Assembly: GCA_010015655.1 (NCBI GenBank)
Contig: ML976664.1
Coordinates: 660,011-724,010 of the forward strand
DNA: 64,000 bases
Source of the DNA: Bimuria novae-zelandiae CBS 107.79
Lineage: Eukaryota; Ascomycota; Dothideomycetes; Pleosporales; Didymosphaeriaceae
Direction of reading: 5' to 3'
Part shown: positions 49,081 through 61,776 of the stretch, in pieces
Layout of the letters: each line of letters opens with the position of its first letter
How positions within the stretch are numbered: the stretch's first letter is position 1
Translations under genes and position numbers: made by a program
The notes under the pieces: model-generated
The model's database searches: none
What the model was told of the DNA's origin: nothing
The model's input: only the letters and a program-made list of their open reading frames with translations

Positions 49081-50962
49081 ACGTGTCTAGCAAGTGAGCG
49101 GCGCAGGGAAGCGAGTGGCGCACCCCACTAACTTCTTATAGCTCTATAGCGATCTAAGTTAACGCGATATAATAATTATATATAATTATTATTCTAGATT
49201 AAGTAGTATTTATAGTACGCTATGTATACGTTCGCGCGTTATATTTAGTCTCTTTATAATAGCTATAGCGCGTTAAAGCCTACTAACTAGTACCTAATTA
49301 CGCTTTATCTTAACGTGTTTTACTTTCTAGCTACTACTTAATATTTTTCTAAGTAATAATCTCTTATGCCTTTGCCCTTATTAGGGTACTTTACTACTAT
49401 ATCTACTTCTTTTTATACTTTTTACATTTTATAGTAGCTTTATTAGCCTTTTTAAGCCTTTTTAAGCCTTTTTAAGCCTTTTAATCTAATCGCGTATAAA
49501 TGTACTTTCGTAAGCTATTACCTTAGCGCCCTTTTTATGCTAATTAATTATTATAATAATAGAAGTAGGTAATAAACTCTTATACCTCTATATTTTATTA
49601 TAAATTAATATTAATTAAGCCTCTAGCTTACCCGCATTACTTGGTATTTTAGCGTTTTATAATGTAACTTTTAGTAAAAGTAGCGTTAGCGAATAAAGCT
49701 TAATATTAAGCTTTAATATTATTACCTCTAAATTACATAGGACTAGGCTAGCGCCTTAAAAGCTTGTGTAAATATTCTTTTTTATAATTACTTATTTATA
49801 AGCTACGCAGAAGGATAGTAAGAATTTTAATTTTATAATATAACTAATATAGTTACATATTAGGCTCTTAATTTATTAACTATACGGGCGCTTTAACGGC
49901 GAAAAGTAGCTAATATAAAGTAGTTATAGAAGATATAATAAATATGGTAGTGTATAAAAAGTATAAGTATTATTATTTTTTACATTAATTAAATTTTAAG
50001 TAAGTTATAGCTTTTATAATTATTAAATATAAGTAGCTAGCGTGCGCCTACCCTACGCTCTACTATATATTTAATAAAGTGCTTTAGCTACACTACTCTA
50101 AGCTTATTAGTAGTCTAGCTATTATTACTAATAGTAAAAACCTAGTTACGTAGTATATTATTACCCTCGTACTAGGTAGTGAGGTAATACTAGATAGTAA
50201 AAATAATAAAGGGAAAATTGCCTAGCTAGTAGCGTTAACTCTATAAATTACTATAACTTATTTATAATTATCTAGCTATATTATATTTAGGCTGCTATAT
50301 CTCTCTAAGCCCTATAAGAATAAGCTAAGCTAATATTTTGCCTATTATAACGCGTGTCTTATTAAAGTTATAAGTATTTTAATTATAAATACTATAGGTC
50401 GCTTTAGCACGCGCTATAAGGTTAAACTAGGCCTTAATTATTTCTAAATCCTTATATAAAACTCTTTATTAATTTTATAGCTAATTAAATTACGTAGTAA
50501 GGCTATCTATTCGCTTAACAAAGTTACGCGGCCACTTTTCGCCAATCTTGCTAGCGCTTTGCTTAGCGAGTAGCTTATCCGCCATATCTCGCATAGCACC
50601 TAGCATGGGAAATCCTCGCGAATCTAGGCCAAGAATATGCGTAATAGTCCCCTCCTCTTCTAGCTTAGTAAGCTTTTTTAATTTAGGCTAATAATCGCGT
50701 TATATAGTAATTTTTTTACGTTAGCGTTTAAGCATAGTTTTAAAAATATTAAATATAGTAGCAGTGCGTCGCCTACTCTAAATTTAATATTAATTAATAG
50801 CTACGATAGCTAGGTAGACATTTACTTTATTATAGGGTAATTAAGCAAGAGGTGGTTAAGTAATTATAGTGAAAAGATAATATATTACAAAAAGTTGGTG
50901 GGGTGCGCCGCTTGCTTGCCTGCGCCGCTCGCTTGCCTGCGCCGCTCACTTGCTGGACACGT
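49081..50962 (-). mobile_element. pogo/Fot-type DNA transposon A, RIP-damaged
   Basis: Inverted repeats begin ACGTGTCCAGCAAGTGAGCG (right end) and contain two to three copies of a GCAAGCGAGCGGCGCAG unit before CACCCCACCAAC. The transposase remnant runs on the minus strand, parallel to elements B and D. A four-copy 11-bp tandem (CTTTTTAAGCC) lies at about 49446-49484. The right flank is TA; the left flank reads TG. Confidence 0.78.
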
Positions 50963-51292
50963 TATTCTAATTAATAAAGTAGTAATATTAGTTAACTATA
51001 GGTTGTATCTAGTCTTAAGCTTATTTTATATTATTTTAATTAGCTACTAGGCAGCACGCATGCGCTACGTAAGTAGTTTAGGATCTTAAAAATTTAAATT
51101 ATTTTAAAGAACTTTAAGTGTTACAGTGTTTTAGTCATAGCTCTAGCGTGGTTTAGACCTATAGAGGATCTAATACGGCGACATTTTAATAGCAGAATAA
51201 GGTAGTATAACTTAAGCTATATTAATTAGAGGTAAAATAAGCTCTAATTATTTTAGAAGTAAAATATATATCGGCGTAATTATTAATTAATA

Positions 51293-54200
51293 ACGTATTT
51301 TACATGCGAGCTGTGTACTTTTTCTTAGTAATACTAACTTATACTTCTTAATTAACGTACTTAATAAGTGAGCGGCTAGTACAAGCGAGCGGCTACCCTA
51401 CTAACCTTTTATTGCCTTTATCGCGATCTAACTTAATAACGCGATATAATAATTATATATAATTATTATACTAAATTAAATAGTATTTATACTACGTTTT
51501 ACACACGTTCGCGTATTATGCCTAGTCTTTTTATAGTAGCTATAGCGCGTTAAAGCCTACTAACTAGTACCTAATTATGCCCTACCTTAACACGGTTTAC
51601 TTTTTAGTTACTACTTAATATCTTTTTAAGTAATATTTTATTTTATTTTTATTCTTATTAAGGTGCCTTGCTTCTATATCCGCTTCTTTTATTACTTTTT
51701 ACGTATTATAGCTGCCCTATTTGCCTATTTAAGCATCGCGATCTAATTACGCATAAGCGTACTTTTATAAGCTATTACCTTAGTACCCTTTTTAAGCTAA
51801 TTCAGTGCTATAATAATAAAAGTAGGTAATAAGCTTTTATACCTTTAAATCTTATTATAAATTAATATTAACTAAGCTTCTAGCTTGCGCGCGTTACTTA
51901 ATATTTTAGCTTTTTAAAGGGTAACCTTTAGTAAAGGTAGCGTTAGCGTATAAAGCTTAATATTAAGCTTTAATATTACTACCTCTAGGTCGTGTAAGAC
52001 TAGGCTAGCGCCTTGAAAGCTTGCGTAAATATTCTCTTTTATAATTAACTATACATAGGCTGCGCAGAAGGCTAGTAGGAACTCTAGCTTTATAATATAG
52101 CTAATATAGTCGCGTATTAGGCTTTTAATCTAGCGGCTATACGCGCGCTTTAATAGCAAAAAGTAGTTTATATTAAGTAGCTATAAAAAGTGTAATAAAT
52201 ATAGTAGTATATAAAAAGTAATAATATTATTCTTCTTATAGAGCTCTTAAAATTTAAGCAAGTTATAGCTCTTATAACTATTAAGTATAAGTAGCTAGCG
52301 TGCGCCTACTTTACACTTTACTATATACTTAATAAAGTGCCTTAGCTACTTTACTCTAAGCTTATTAGTAGTCTAGCTATTATTACTAATAGCAAAAGCC
52401 TAGTCGCGTGGTATATTATTATCTTAGTACTAGGTAGAGAGGTAATACTAGCTAAGGAAGATAATAAAGGGTAGGATTACCTAGCTAGTAACGTTAATTC
52501 TATAGATTACTATAGTTTATTTATAATTACCTAGCTAAATAGCCTTTAGTCTACCTTATCTTTTTAAGTTTATAATAACAAGCTACGCTAATATCTTACC
52601 TATTATAAAACTAGTTTTATTAAAGTTATAGGTATCTTTATTATAGATACTATAGGTGGCCTTTATGCGTAATATAAGCTTAAACTAAGCCCTAATAGTT
52701 TTAGAATCCTTATATAGAGCCCTCTACTAATCGTATAACTAATTAAATCGTGTAGTAACGCAATCTATTTACTTAATAAAGTTACGTGGCTAGTTCTTAC
52801 CTATCTAGCTAGCGCTACGCTTAGCAAGTAGCTTATCTTATACAGCACCTAGAGTAGGCGCAAATCTTTAAGAATCTAAATTAAGTATATACCTAATAAT
52901 TACCTCCTCTTCTAGCTTAGTAAGCTTTTTTCATTTAGGCTAGTAATTATACTATATAGTAATTTCTGCACGTTACCTACGTAGTATACTTTAGGAAATG
53001 TTATATATTACTATAGCGCGTTATACGCTTTAAATATAGTCTTAATTAATAATTAAGATAGCTAGGAAGATATCTGCTTCGCTATAAAGTATTTAAGTAG
53101 GAGGTAGTTAAGCTATTATTGTTACAAGGTGACGCGTTGCAAAAAGTTTGGTGGGGTGGCCGCTCGCTTGTACTGGCCGCTCGCTTGTTAAGTACGTTAT
53201 CGCTATTACTATTAACGCTGTCTAAAAATAACCCGCTAAAAGTAATATTAAATTTAAAAGATAGTTCTTTAGCCTTTTAGCAGGTTCGCATGTTATGCTC
53301 TAGCTTATTATACTTACTATAAAGCCTTTGGCGCTACGTGCTACTCTCTTTACTATCCTCCCTACTTGCTTGCAAGCGCTGCCTCTTTGCAGGACGCTCT
53401 TTTGTAGCTACTAGCTGTAGTCCTTCTGTAGCAAGTAGTGTTCCTCTAGCCTGTATACGTGTCCTTTTACGTAATTTCTGCTTTATGTAAACTACATTTG
53501 CCTCCTTAAGCTCCTTAATTTAGGCCTTTATTAGCTTAAATTTATGCGCTATCTTCTACGCGCCTTTTATAAATAATAATAAATTTTTTTACTAGTATTA
53601 AGAAGCTTTAGATAGTAATTAAAAACTTTTTTATTACTATAGTAGATTACTCGTTAATCTTATGCGTATTACTAGGTGTTTATAACTACTAGGGGATAAG
53701 TTTAACTAAGAAAGCTAGCGAGGTTTTTAATTATATATTTAATTAATTTAATATTAACTATAAATTAAAAGGCACTAAACTAGTGCTATAAAGGCTTTTT
53801 TTAAATTATTTTTTATTAATTAACTCGTTAAACGCGTTGATAAACACGAGTAAGAACTTAGTTTAAGTAATATAGTTTATATAACTCTACATTAGTTTCT
53901 TAACTTAGTATAAGTACGCCTTCTTTAGTAGTAAAAGATAACCTATATTTAGTAGCTATAAGAGGTGCGATAAGTGCGGTGGTATATAAAAATAGATAAT
54001 TTTATTATTTTTATAATACTGCTTAAAAGTAATAGAGCTATAGCTCTTGTAGCTATTTATAATAAGTAGCCTATATACGCCCTGTATATAGCGCTTTATA
54101 CACGCGTTAAGTGCATAATCTACGTAACTTTAAGTTTATTTATTACCTAGCTATTCTTAAAGACTACGATTTTTTATTAGGGAGGCAGGTTATTCTTAGT

Positions 54201-54981
54201 ATACTAATTAGTAAAGTATATCTTTACTTAAAAGATAATAAAAAGTAAGATCTTTTACCCCGCGCTACTAACACCTAGTATTATTAATATTTACTCTTTA
54301 TTACTTTCTTATACTTACTTTAGCCTCTTACGCCTTTTAGAGCTAGTAATAATCTTTTAGCTTATTAAAATTACGCCTATTATAAAACTAGACTTATTAA
54401 AGTTTTATATATTCTTATTCTATATGCCGTACTTCGCCTTTGCATTCTATATAAGTTAAAACTAGTTTAGTATAATAGTAGAATCCTTATATAGCATTCT
54501 TAAATAGTTTAGCTTATAATTAAATCTTATTATAAGCTTAAGCATACGCTTAATAAAGCTTAATAGTTAGTTTTTACTAACTTAGCCTTAGTTACGCGCA
54601 GCTAGTAACGTATGTGCTATATTTTAAACTTATATAAAAATTATAAGGTATCTTTACTTAGTAAAGTCTAAAATATACTAAATAATTATCTCTCCTCTAA
54701 CTTTATAAGCTTTATAAAGTTTAGTTACGTTTTAGTGCGTAAGAAGACACTAGCGCGTCTATTACGTAGTGTAAATTTAGGCGTACTATACGTAGCAGCA
54801 GCGCGTTAGACTAATTAGATTTAGTTATAAAAAATAAATTATAAAGTAAGCTGTATATTTGCTTCTAGTAAAGTAAATTTACTATTATTTTATTAAGCTA
54901 TTGTACAGTAATTATAAGTTCGTGTGGGCTTAGCAAAAGCGCGCGGCTCGTCCGGGTGCGTAGCTTGCATGTAGAATACGT
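51293..54981 (-). mobile_element. pogo/Fot-type DNA transposon C, split by transposon B
   Basis: The left end (ACGTATTTTACATGCGAGCT) and the inverted right end (ACGTATTCTACATGCAAGCT) match. Left flank TA (51291-51292), right flank TG. Element B is inserted 60 bp inside the left end. Removing it leaves about 1.85 kb, the family's normal size. Minus-strand reading near 53980-53900 gives the same transposase block as element E near 42560. Stops are frequent. Confidence 0.78.
51355..53197 (-). mobile_element. pogo/Fot-type DNA transposon B, inserted into transposon C
   Basis: Inverted repeats begin ACGTACTTAACAAGCGAGCG. Each has two ACAAGCGAGCGGCCA-like units ahead of CCCCACCAAAC. TA flanks at 51353-51354 and 53198-53199. 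1843 bp. The minus-strand transposase is closely related to elements A and D and heavily stopped. Confidence 0.83.
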
Positions 54982-57900
54982 TGTACTTATTTATAATTTT
55001 AGTTTAACTATTAGTTTCCTTATAGTAGGTAGTGAAAAGCTTAAAATAAACTATAGTCCTTAGTTAAAGATAATAGTTTTTCAAGTATACCTAAAATAAT
55101 ATACTTATTACATAAATAAGTCTGCTATTCCTTTTACTTTAATAGTTTTATAACACGGAATAGACATAGCTATTTTAAAAAAAAATTTATAATAACGATA
55201 ATCTAATTATATTTAGTTTTATTTTTAAGAATTTTTTAAAAGTTAATGCATAGGTGCTATATAAGGTAATTAAGTACTAATAATAGATTAAGTATCCTTA
55301 CTACTAGGATATACCTTAGATATACTTAAAATAGGTAATATAGTTGTATATATATATCTTTTATAGGTAGCTTCTATACCCTTCTAGTAATATTTGCGAC
55401 ATAATAACTAGTGGGTCTTAGTATGGCTAGAATATATAATAGATTTTTAGTTATAAACTTTTTAAATATGGTAAGTGCATAGTGTTAATTTAAAAACAAT
55501 GTATAGGTATATGTTATATAATAGTAGGTTATCTTTAATTTAAAACATATCTAGGAGTATTTCGTATTTCTATAAAGGTTATTTCAATTTTCTTAAAGAA
55601 GAGCTTTAATTAAGGTAAACAAAATTAAGGTTTAATATTACTTTATTACTACCTATAGCAAGGATTTTAGCTTAAGAAGTAGTATTAGTAATGTATTACT
55701 AAGCTAAATTAACGTTAATTTCAGTATTAAACTAATATAGTATTAAAAGCATATAAAAGTAATTATCTTATTATACTACTTTTTAAGTTAACTAGATTTT
55801 ATTTACTTTAACTTAAAAGATTTACTCTAGTGTTACTTTGCTTAAGAAAAATCTTAATCTAGAAGTTAAAGGACCCTAAAACTTCCGCCTATTTAGCTTA
55901 TTTAAAATTAATTAAAAACCTTAGTAATTAGAATGTATTTTAAAGAGCGACAGTTTAATAGAACCTAAAGTAGGGTTTAGACTAAGGCTAGCTTAGCACG
56001 CTATTTAGTAAACGTAATAATAATAGTAAAGAGCTCTTTATTATAGATCTCCTAGTTTAGCTTAGATCTAGTTAGGATATAGTTATAAAAGGCGATAGGA
56101 TAGGTCTTTTCATCTAAGTATTATACTAGAAATTACGCTATTAAAAGCATTTATTTCTAATTAGATACGAAGCTCTAAATTAAAATAATATATTATAGAA
56201 ATAGCTAGTAGGGCATGTTTAATTTACTTAAACAAGGTATTATATTTTAAGTTCTATATAAAGAGGACTTAGGGCCTTTAAAGAGTACTTAAGGGTTAGG
56301 TAATATAAGAGAAGTTCTAAATAAATTAGTAATAAAAGCCTATAAACTTAAGAAAGGACTTTATACTAATAATAATTATAAAACGTTCCTAGCTATAGAG
56401 GACTTGTACTTTATTTAAATTAACTTGTAGTCTAGTGCTAGTTAGGATATAACTAAAGTAATAGATTTAATTTATATAGAATTTTGTTTTCTTAATATTA
56501 ACCTATAAACTTACTTTGTAAAGGCGAAGGAGTACCTTCTTTACTTACTTAATATACTTTTAATAGGTTTTAAAGTAGATTAGGTTATTGTTAAGGTAAG
56601 TAATATTAAAGTTATTTAAGTAGTTAATTAGGACATTGTTTATATACCACTAATATGTGGTGGAACTATTATAAAGTTTAAAAAAAGAACCTTACACTCA
56701 TAAGTTTTATATTTAGTCTTAAAAGTTATATACTCTTTAGATACAGGATTTATGTAGATCTTATTAAAGGTAGCTTAAATATTAAACTTTATAAAAAACT
56801 TAGCCCTAAATAAATAAGCTAATAATTTATTAATATAAAGAATGGGATACGCATCCTTGCTGGTTAATAAATTAAACTTATAATAGTAAATATAAATATA
56901 AAAATCTCTATTAGTCTTCTAAGCATAAAGGACAGAAGATATAAAAAGATTCTAATTATATTTAATATAACACCTTTTATAATATTTAATAATATAAGTC
57001 CTAATAGCTTTAAGTTACTTAAGACTAGACTTGCATTAGGGGCTAAACAAGTTTAGGAGAGGTTTAGTTAACATAATTATATAATTATATAATTAATATT
57101 TGAGTAGTTAATTTACTACTATATTGCTAAAGATATCTTAGAACTAGCTATAAATACCAAAAAAAATTTAATAAGTTTTTTATTATTAAGTTTATTCTCT
57201 AGCTTTACATGGTAAATATAATCTAATATTAGTTTGATCGTATATAGAGAGGTAGGAAAGAATTTGTTAGTAAAGTGTTTTAAAATAAAATAGAAAGCGT
57301 TAGCTAAAATAATAGTAATTATAAAATAAAATAGGTTCTGCTAGTTTAAAAAGATTGCAGGCTTTAGAGTAGGTATAATAGTAGTAGTACGTTTAGGAAT
57401 AAGGGCGTAAGGAAGATAAAGAAGTCCTTAAATATAATAAAGAAAAGAACTTTATTATTTCTAAAAATTATTTTATTCTTATAAGGCGTCCTAGCCCTTA
57501 AGGTCTTACGCTACCTCTTAAGTTAAAATAAGTAGTTTTATATAAATTATAGTTTTTAGGATATTTTAATGGCTATATAATTTAATTTCGTACCATATTA
57601 AGTTAGAGTTAAAATTACTCTATTTATTTTACGCTAATAATGCAGTGTTAAGACTTAAAATATAAAATTTTAAAGAGGTAGTTATAAATTATTCTTCTAT
57701 TAATCTTTATATAGACATAAATATATAAGTTAACAGGACCTTAAAGTTAGTTAGAGAATCCTTTCACTATACTTTAATAGGGTAGCTTTTAGATTAGTTT
57801 TCGAAGAGAACAAAATAATAATTTTATAAAAGAAGTTTTTAAATAAAAGAAAATCTTATACGCTAGTATTAATAAGGGCATAAAATTAAATTTTAATTTT

Positions 57901-59920
57901 TTTTTAAAATAAAGTATAAGGGTGTTTTAAAAATGCGGGCTTCCTAATAAGTATAATAAATTATAATTAGTAAGATTATATTTGTACCTAGGGCGAAGTA
58001 TGTTCCTAAAGATTTTTATTTTTATTAGTATTATTTTATTAGCGTAAATAAAAAAGTTTAAAGTTTTAATTAACTTTAATCTCACGGACGCGCGGATTAG
58101 GGAATTTATAAATATAATAGTTTAATTATTAATAATTATAGTAAGCCTTAGCTAACAGCTTAGATGGAACTAAAGATTATTATATCTTATCTTAGGAGGA
58201 ATTTAGGCTAGACTCTTTTAGTAGTACGTATAATATCCTTATACGCGCGGGGACGCTTCTACTTCTACTAAAGCTAACTATAGGCTTTTTAAAAGAGACT
58301 TTAATCAGGCGTGTATATTATTTATAGTAAAGTCCGTATATGATTAAAGAGAAGCGTTTTATTACTTAAAATTAAAAGTACAAAGGTAAGCTACTATTGT
58401 ATTAAAAGAGTTATTTTATAAGAACTTAAACCTAATATTTAAAATTCTTAAAGAAAGTATAATCTTCTCCTATAAGAATAAGGTCTATTTATTATAATAT
58501 ACCTTTCCTCTAATTACTATACTTAGGAATTATATTTTAAAAGTAAGAGAGGCTTCCTTTGGTGATATTTTTAAGTATTAAAACTAAGTCTAATACTTAG
58601 TATTCTTATTTCTAGAAATAAAGAGAGGTAGAATAAAGCAATTATCTTTCTTTGTATTTTAAATTTTTTATTAAGCTAAGACAGCTAAGTACTGAGGTTT
58701 TAAATATTTATATGCTATTCTTATAGTGTATTATTAAATTAAACTATGTAATAGCGTTTACTTTAAAAGTAATTTAAATTAATTTTATGATAATTTTAAG
58801 ATACTTTTAAAATAAAGGTATTACAATTACGAAGAATTACGGAGGCACAGCCACAGTGAATTACGGAGCAACAAAGGTCCACGCAGAGGGGCTGACAGGA
58901 CTTAGCACGCTAGTAGGCGGGGCAGGATTAGGTTAGTAGTTACGTAATTAGGATCCCGCTAAGAGGATAGAATTCTAAAAGGATACTAGCTTAATAAGAG
59001 AATAAAAAGATATCCTACTAAAGAGTAAGTCTCTTAAAAGACTAAAGGGATTCTAGGATATTAAGGAATAAGATAACTAGTATATTGTCTATGACACTTT
59101 TTATACTTTTCCTACTCTTTATAGTTAATTCTTTTAATACTATAAGTATATTTCTTATAATAGATTAGTAAATCCCCTAGTTAGTTACCACTGAATATCC
59201 GCGAGGTACTTTACCCTTAACCTATCCTCCCCTCACCCGGAACAGGCTTAGGTACGTATAGCTCCTTGTAACAAAAGGTAGGCTTAACTCTATTTAATAG
59301 TAACTTAATTAATAATGTCCGTTTAGACAGCTTAACTTAGGATAGACTAGTTATTAGTAAAGAATATCTAACCTATATAAAAACTACAGGTGTTATAGCA
59401 TTTCTTATATATAATTCGGTCGTAGATATAGGCCAATCTAGTAGTTAAAATTTACTTAATAGTACTTCCGTTTATAAAAGTCTTAGTTAGGCCAATAGAC
59501 TCGCTACTAAATCTTACTTATATACTAAATCTAGTCCGTTGCTAACTTCAGTAGACTCTTTAGATTTATTCTTTAACTAAGAGTCTTTTAGTGGAGTATT
59601 TATCTAGGATATTAGTCAAATTAAATTTTATTTATTCTAACTAATAGACCGGACGGAAATTAGTTAGTTAGGCAGATATTAATAATTATAAGTTTTTACC
59701 TTAGCGTACTCTAACGCGACTTTTTTAAAGTGAACCTAATATAATAAAAAATTAAAAGTTCTAAACCTAAGGGTTTTAGTTAATAAGAGATCTCTAAAAT
59801 CTTATTTTTTAAGTCTAAAAGTACGCTAATGGGTTATTAAATAATGAAAAAAAAATCATTTCATCCTATTATAATATTAATATAATACTATTACTGACCA
59901 TAATACCCCTTTTAGTATAA
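54982..59920 (-). pseudogene. Gypsy-3 gag-pol remnant
   Basis: Minus-strand coding remnant reading right to left. Reverse transcriptase is at about 56.7-56.5 kb, with the catalytic aspartates changed to Asn (YLNNNL in place of the usual YLDDIL). RNase H and integrase are expected from 56.3 kb downwards and gag above 57 kb; neither can be delimited through the stops. A GC-richer patch at 58835-58935 falls in the gag part. No other gene is seen. Confidence 0.65.
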
Positions 59921-60255
59921 TATATTAGCGCTAGTTACTTAAAGAATCTATTTAGGCATTTTTACTTAAAGGCATATAGAAGTGCGTGGATAAAAATATA
60001 GCTAAGAATATATTACGTACCAATAGGCCTAGTATAAAAGGATACTAAAAAGGTACTAAACTATATATAATAAATAAAAAACCCATATATCTAAGTACTT
60101 AGTAAATATTATCCTAAAAAGCCGAATGCTAAGGAGCGGGGAAGTTTATCTAATGAACTAAGCTCGGCCATATACTTTTCGGCCACGTATACTTTTCGGC
60201 CACCCTAACTAAGATAGCCACACTATTTTGAATCGCGATTTTTCAACGACAACAA

Positions 60256-61776
60256 TTATATTTGCCACTTAGTACACATAGACTTAAGAGTAAGCGCTGC
60301 TGCTNNNNNNNNNNNNNNNNNNNNNNNNNNNNNNNNNNNNNNNNNNNNNNNNNNNNNNNNNNNNNNNNNNNNNNNNNNNNNNNNNNNNNNNNNNNNNNNN
60401 NNNNNNNNNNNNNNNNNNNNNNNNNNNNNNNNNNNNNNNNNNNNNNNNNNNNNNNNNNNNNNNNNNNNNNNNNNNNNNNNNNNNNNNNNNNNNNNNNNNN
60501 NNNNNNNNNNNNNNNNNNNNNNNNNNNNNNNNNNAGCCTTATATAGGGCCTGTGAGCTTCGTGGGGTGTTAAAGACTTGATCTAATCGATCTGATGTTTG
60601 ATAAGCTGCGGGAGGAGTAACTGGTCGGCCAGTTACTTGGGATGACAGTAGTACAAGGCCTGGGTTGTATGGGCAGAGTCCAGAAGCCCGCCAGCCAGCT
60701 CGTATAACACGCTCTAATAGCGCTTCTTCCCTTGCCTTGTTGTATAATACAACAAAACGCTCTTTCTTAATTGGGGCTGCGTCATCAAGTGCAGAGAGAG
60801 CTCGGATCTCATTGCGATAGCGTGTCTTGAGTACAGAGAAAGGAGCAAGATCTAGAGGCTGTAGCAGGTGTGAGGCGTGCGCTGGGAGGTATAGTAGGTG
60901 GATCTTGTTGACCTTGCAGAGCCACATGAAGTCAATTGGTGTGTGCGAGCCATGGCCATCAAGAATGAGCAGACGATAGCCGCCAGAGGATGGTGAAGTA
61001 TTTGGTATAAAAATACGCTGTAACCATTCATATCCGATCGAGTTGGACGTCCAGCCGTTCTCTGACGTTGTGTAGAGCCAATTTGGTGTGCCTTGTGCTG
61101 GGAACCAGGTAGATTGCAGATGCTTGCCTTTGAAGATGACTAGGCATTGAAGCTTGACGCCGGTGGCTGAGATGGTCTCAATAATAGACACCCACTCGCG
61201 ATCCTCTGGAGATTTGATATAAGCTTTCTTCTTTAAAGAGCTTGCAAGCACCTGGGCATTCGTACATACCCCTAGTGCGCACCCTGTCTCATCCATATTC
61301 CATATATCCTCGTATTGTATCCCTAGCTCTATTCTTGTCCGCTCAAAAAGCACAAGAAAGGCCTTTATAGTGTCGTAGTTGGCTGCTGTAGTTCGTGCGC
61401 TCTCAATCGTTCGGCCGACTATAGATGCGACGCGTGGGTTGCGGGCGATGAAATGGGGTATCCATAGTTGCCCAAGAGGCTCGTAGTCCCCGTTCATGCG
61501 GAGGAGCCGGGTGGCCATTTCTCGTACACGAGGATGGGAGGGAGGCTGTGCGCGTGCGTCCTCATCGAGTATCCAATCTACTAGAAAGGCCTCTTGTTCT
61601 GGAGTCAATCGCTGCTGTTGGTGATGAGCTATCGCGTGAGGTCGGCGGCCATTGATGCGCTCTTGAAGTGATGATCGGGGAACACCGTACGCCTTAGCAG
61701 CTTGTCGCTGGCTTTTAAAAACACCAGCATTAAGATCGCGGATAGCATTAGCAAAAGCAACCTTACGAGGATCCAT
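60256..61776 (-). CDS. pogo/Fot1-type DDE transposase (DD35D), interrupted by an assembly gap
   Basis: A single frame from ATG 61776, 506 codons including the gap. An N-terminal psq-type helix-turn-helix (about residues 4-45; QRQAAKAYGVPRSSLQERI) and a CENP-B-type second HTH (about 58-120) are followed by the DDE_1 core. Catalytic acids are Asp162 (NMDETG), Asp273 (LILDGHGSH) and Asp309 (LLQPLDLAPFS), with 35 residues between the last two as in pogo/Fot elements. This enzyme cuts and pastes the element at TA sites in the nucleus. Codons 415-490 or so are undetermined because of the 230-base gap, so whether the C-terminus is intact cannot be judged. No stop or frameshift is visible outside the gap. 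Confidence 0.9.
   Translation of the reverse strand: MDPRKVAFANAIRDLNAGVFKSQRQAAKAYGVPRSSLQERINGRRPHAIAHHQQQRLTPEQEAFLVDWILDEDARAQPPSHPRVREMATRLLRMNGDYEPLGQLWIPHFIARNPRVASIVGRTIESARTTAANYDTIKAFLVLFERTRIELGIQYEDIWNMDETGCALGVCTNAQVLASSLKKKAYIKSPEDREWVSIIETISATGVKLQCLVIFKGKHLQSTWFPAQGTPNWLYTTSENGWTSNSIGYEWLQRIFIPNTSPSSGGYRLLILDGHGSHTPIDFMWLCKVNKIHLLYLPAHASHLLQPLDLAPFSVLKTRYRNEIRALSALDDAAPIKKERFVVLYNKAREEALLERVIRAGWRASGLCPYNPGLVLLSSQVTGRPVTPPAAYQTSDRLDQVFNTPRSSQALYKAXXXXXXXXXXXXXXXXXXXXXXXXXXXXXXXXXXXXXXXXXXXXXXXXXXXXXXXXXXXXXXXXXXXXXXXXXXXXXAAALTLKSMCTKWQI
60305..60534. other. assembly gap (230 N)
   Basis: Undetermined bases within the transposase C-terminal part of pogo H. The true length may differ. 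Confidence 0.97.

Noticed and set aside
60262..60546. Plus-strand frame across the N gap
   Set aside because: Most of it consists of undetermined bases; the transposase is on the other strand.
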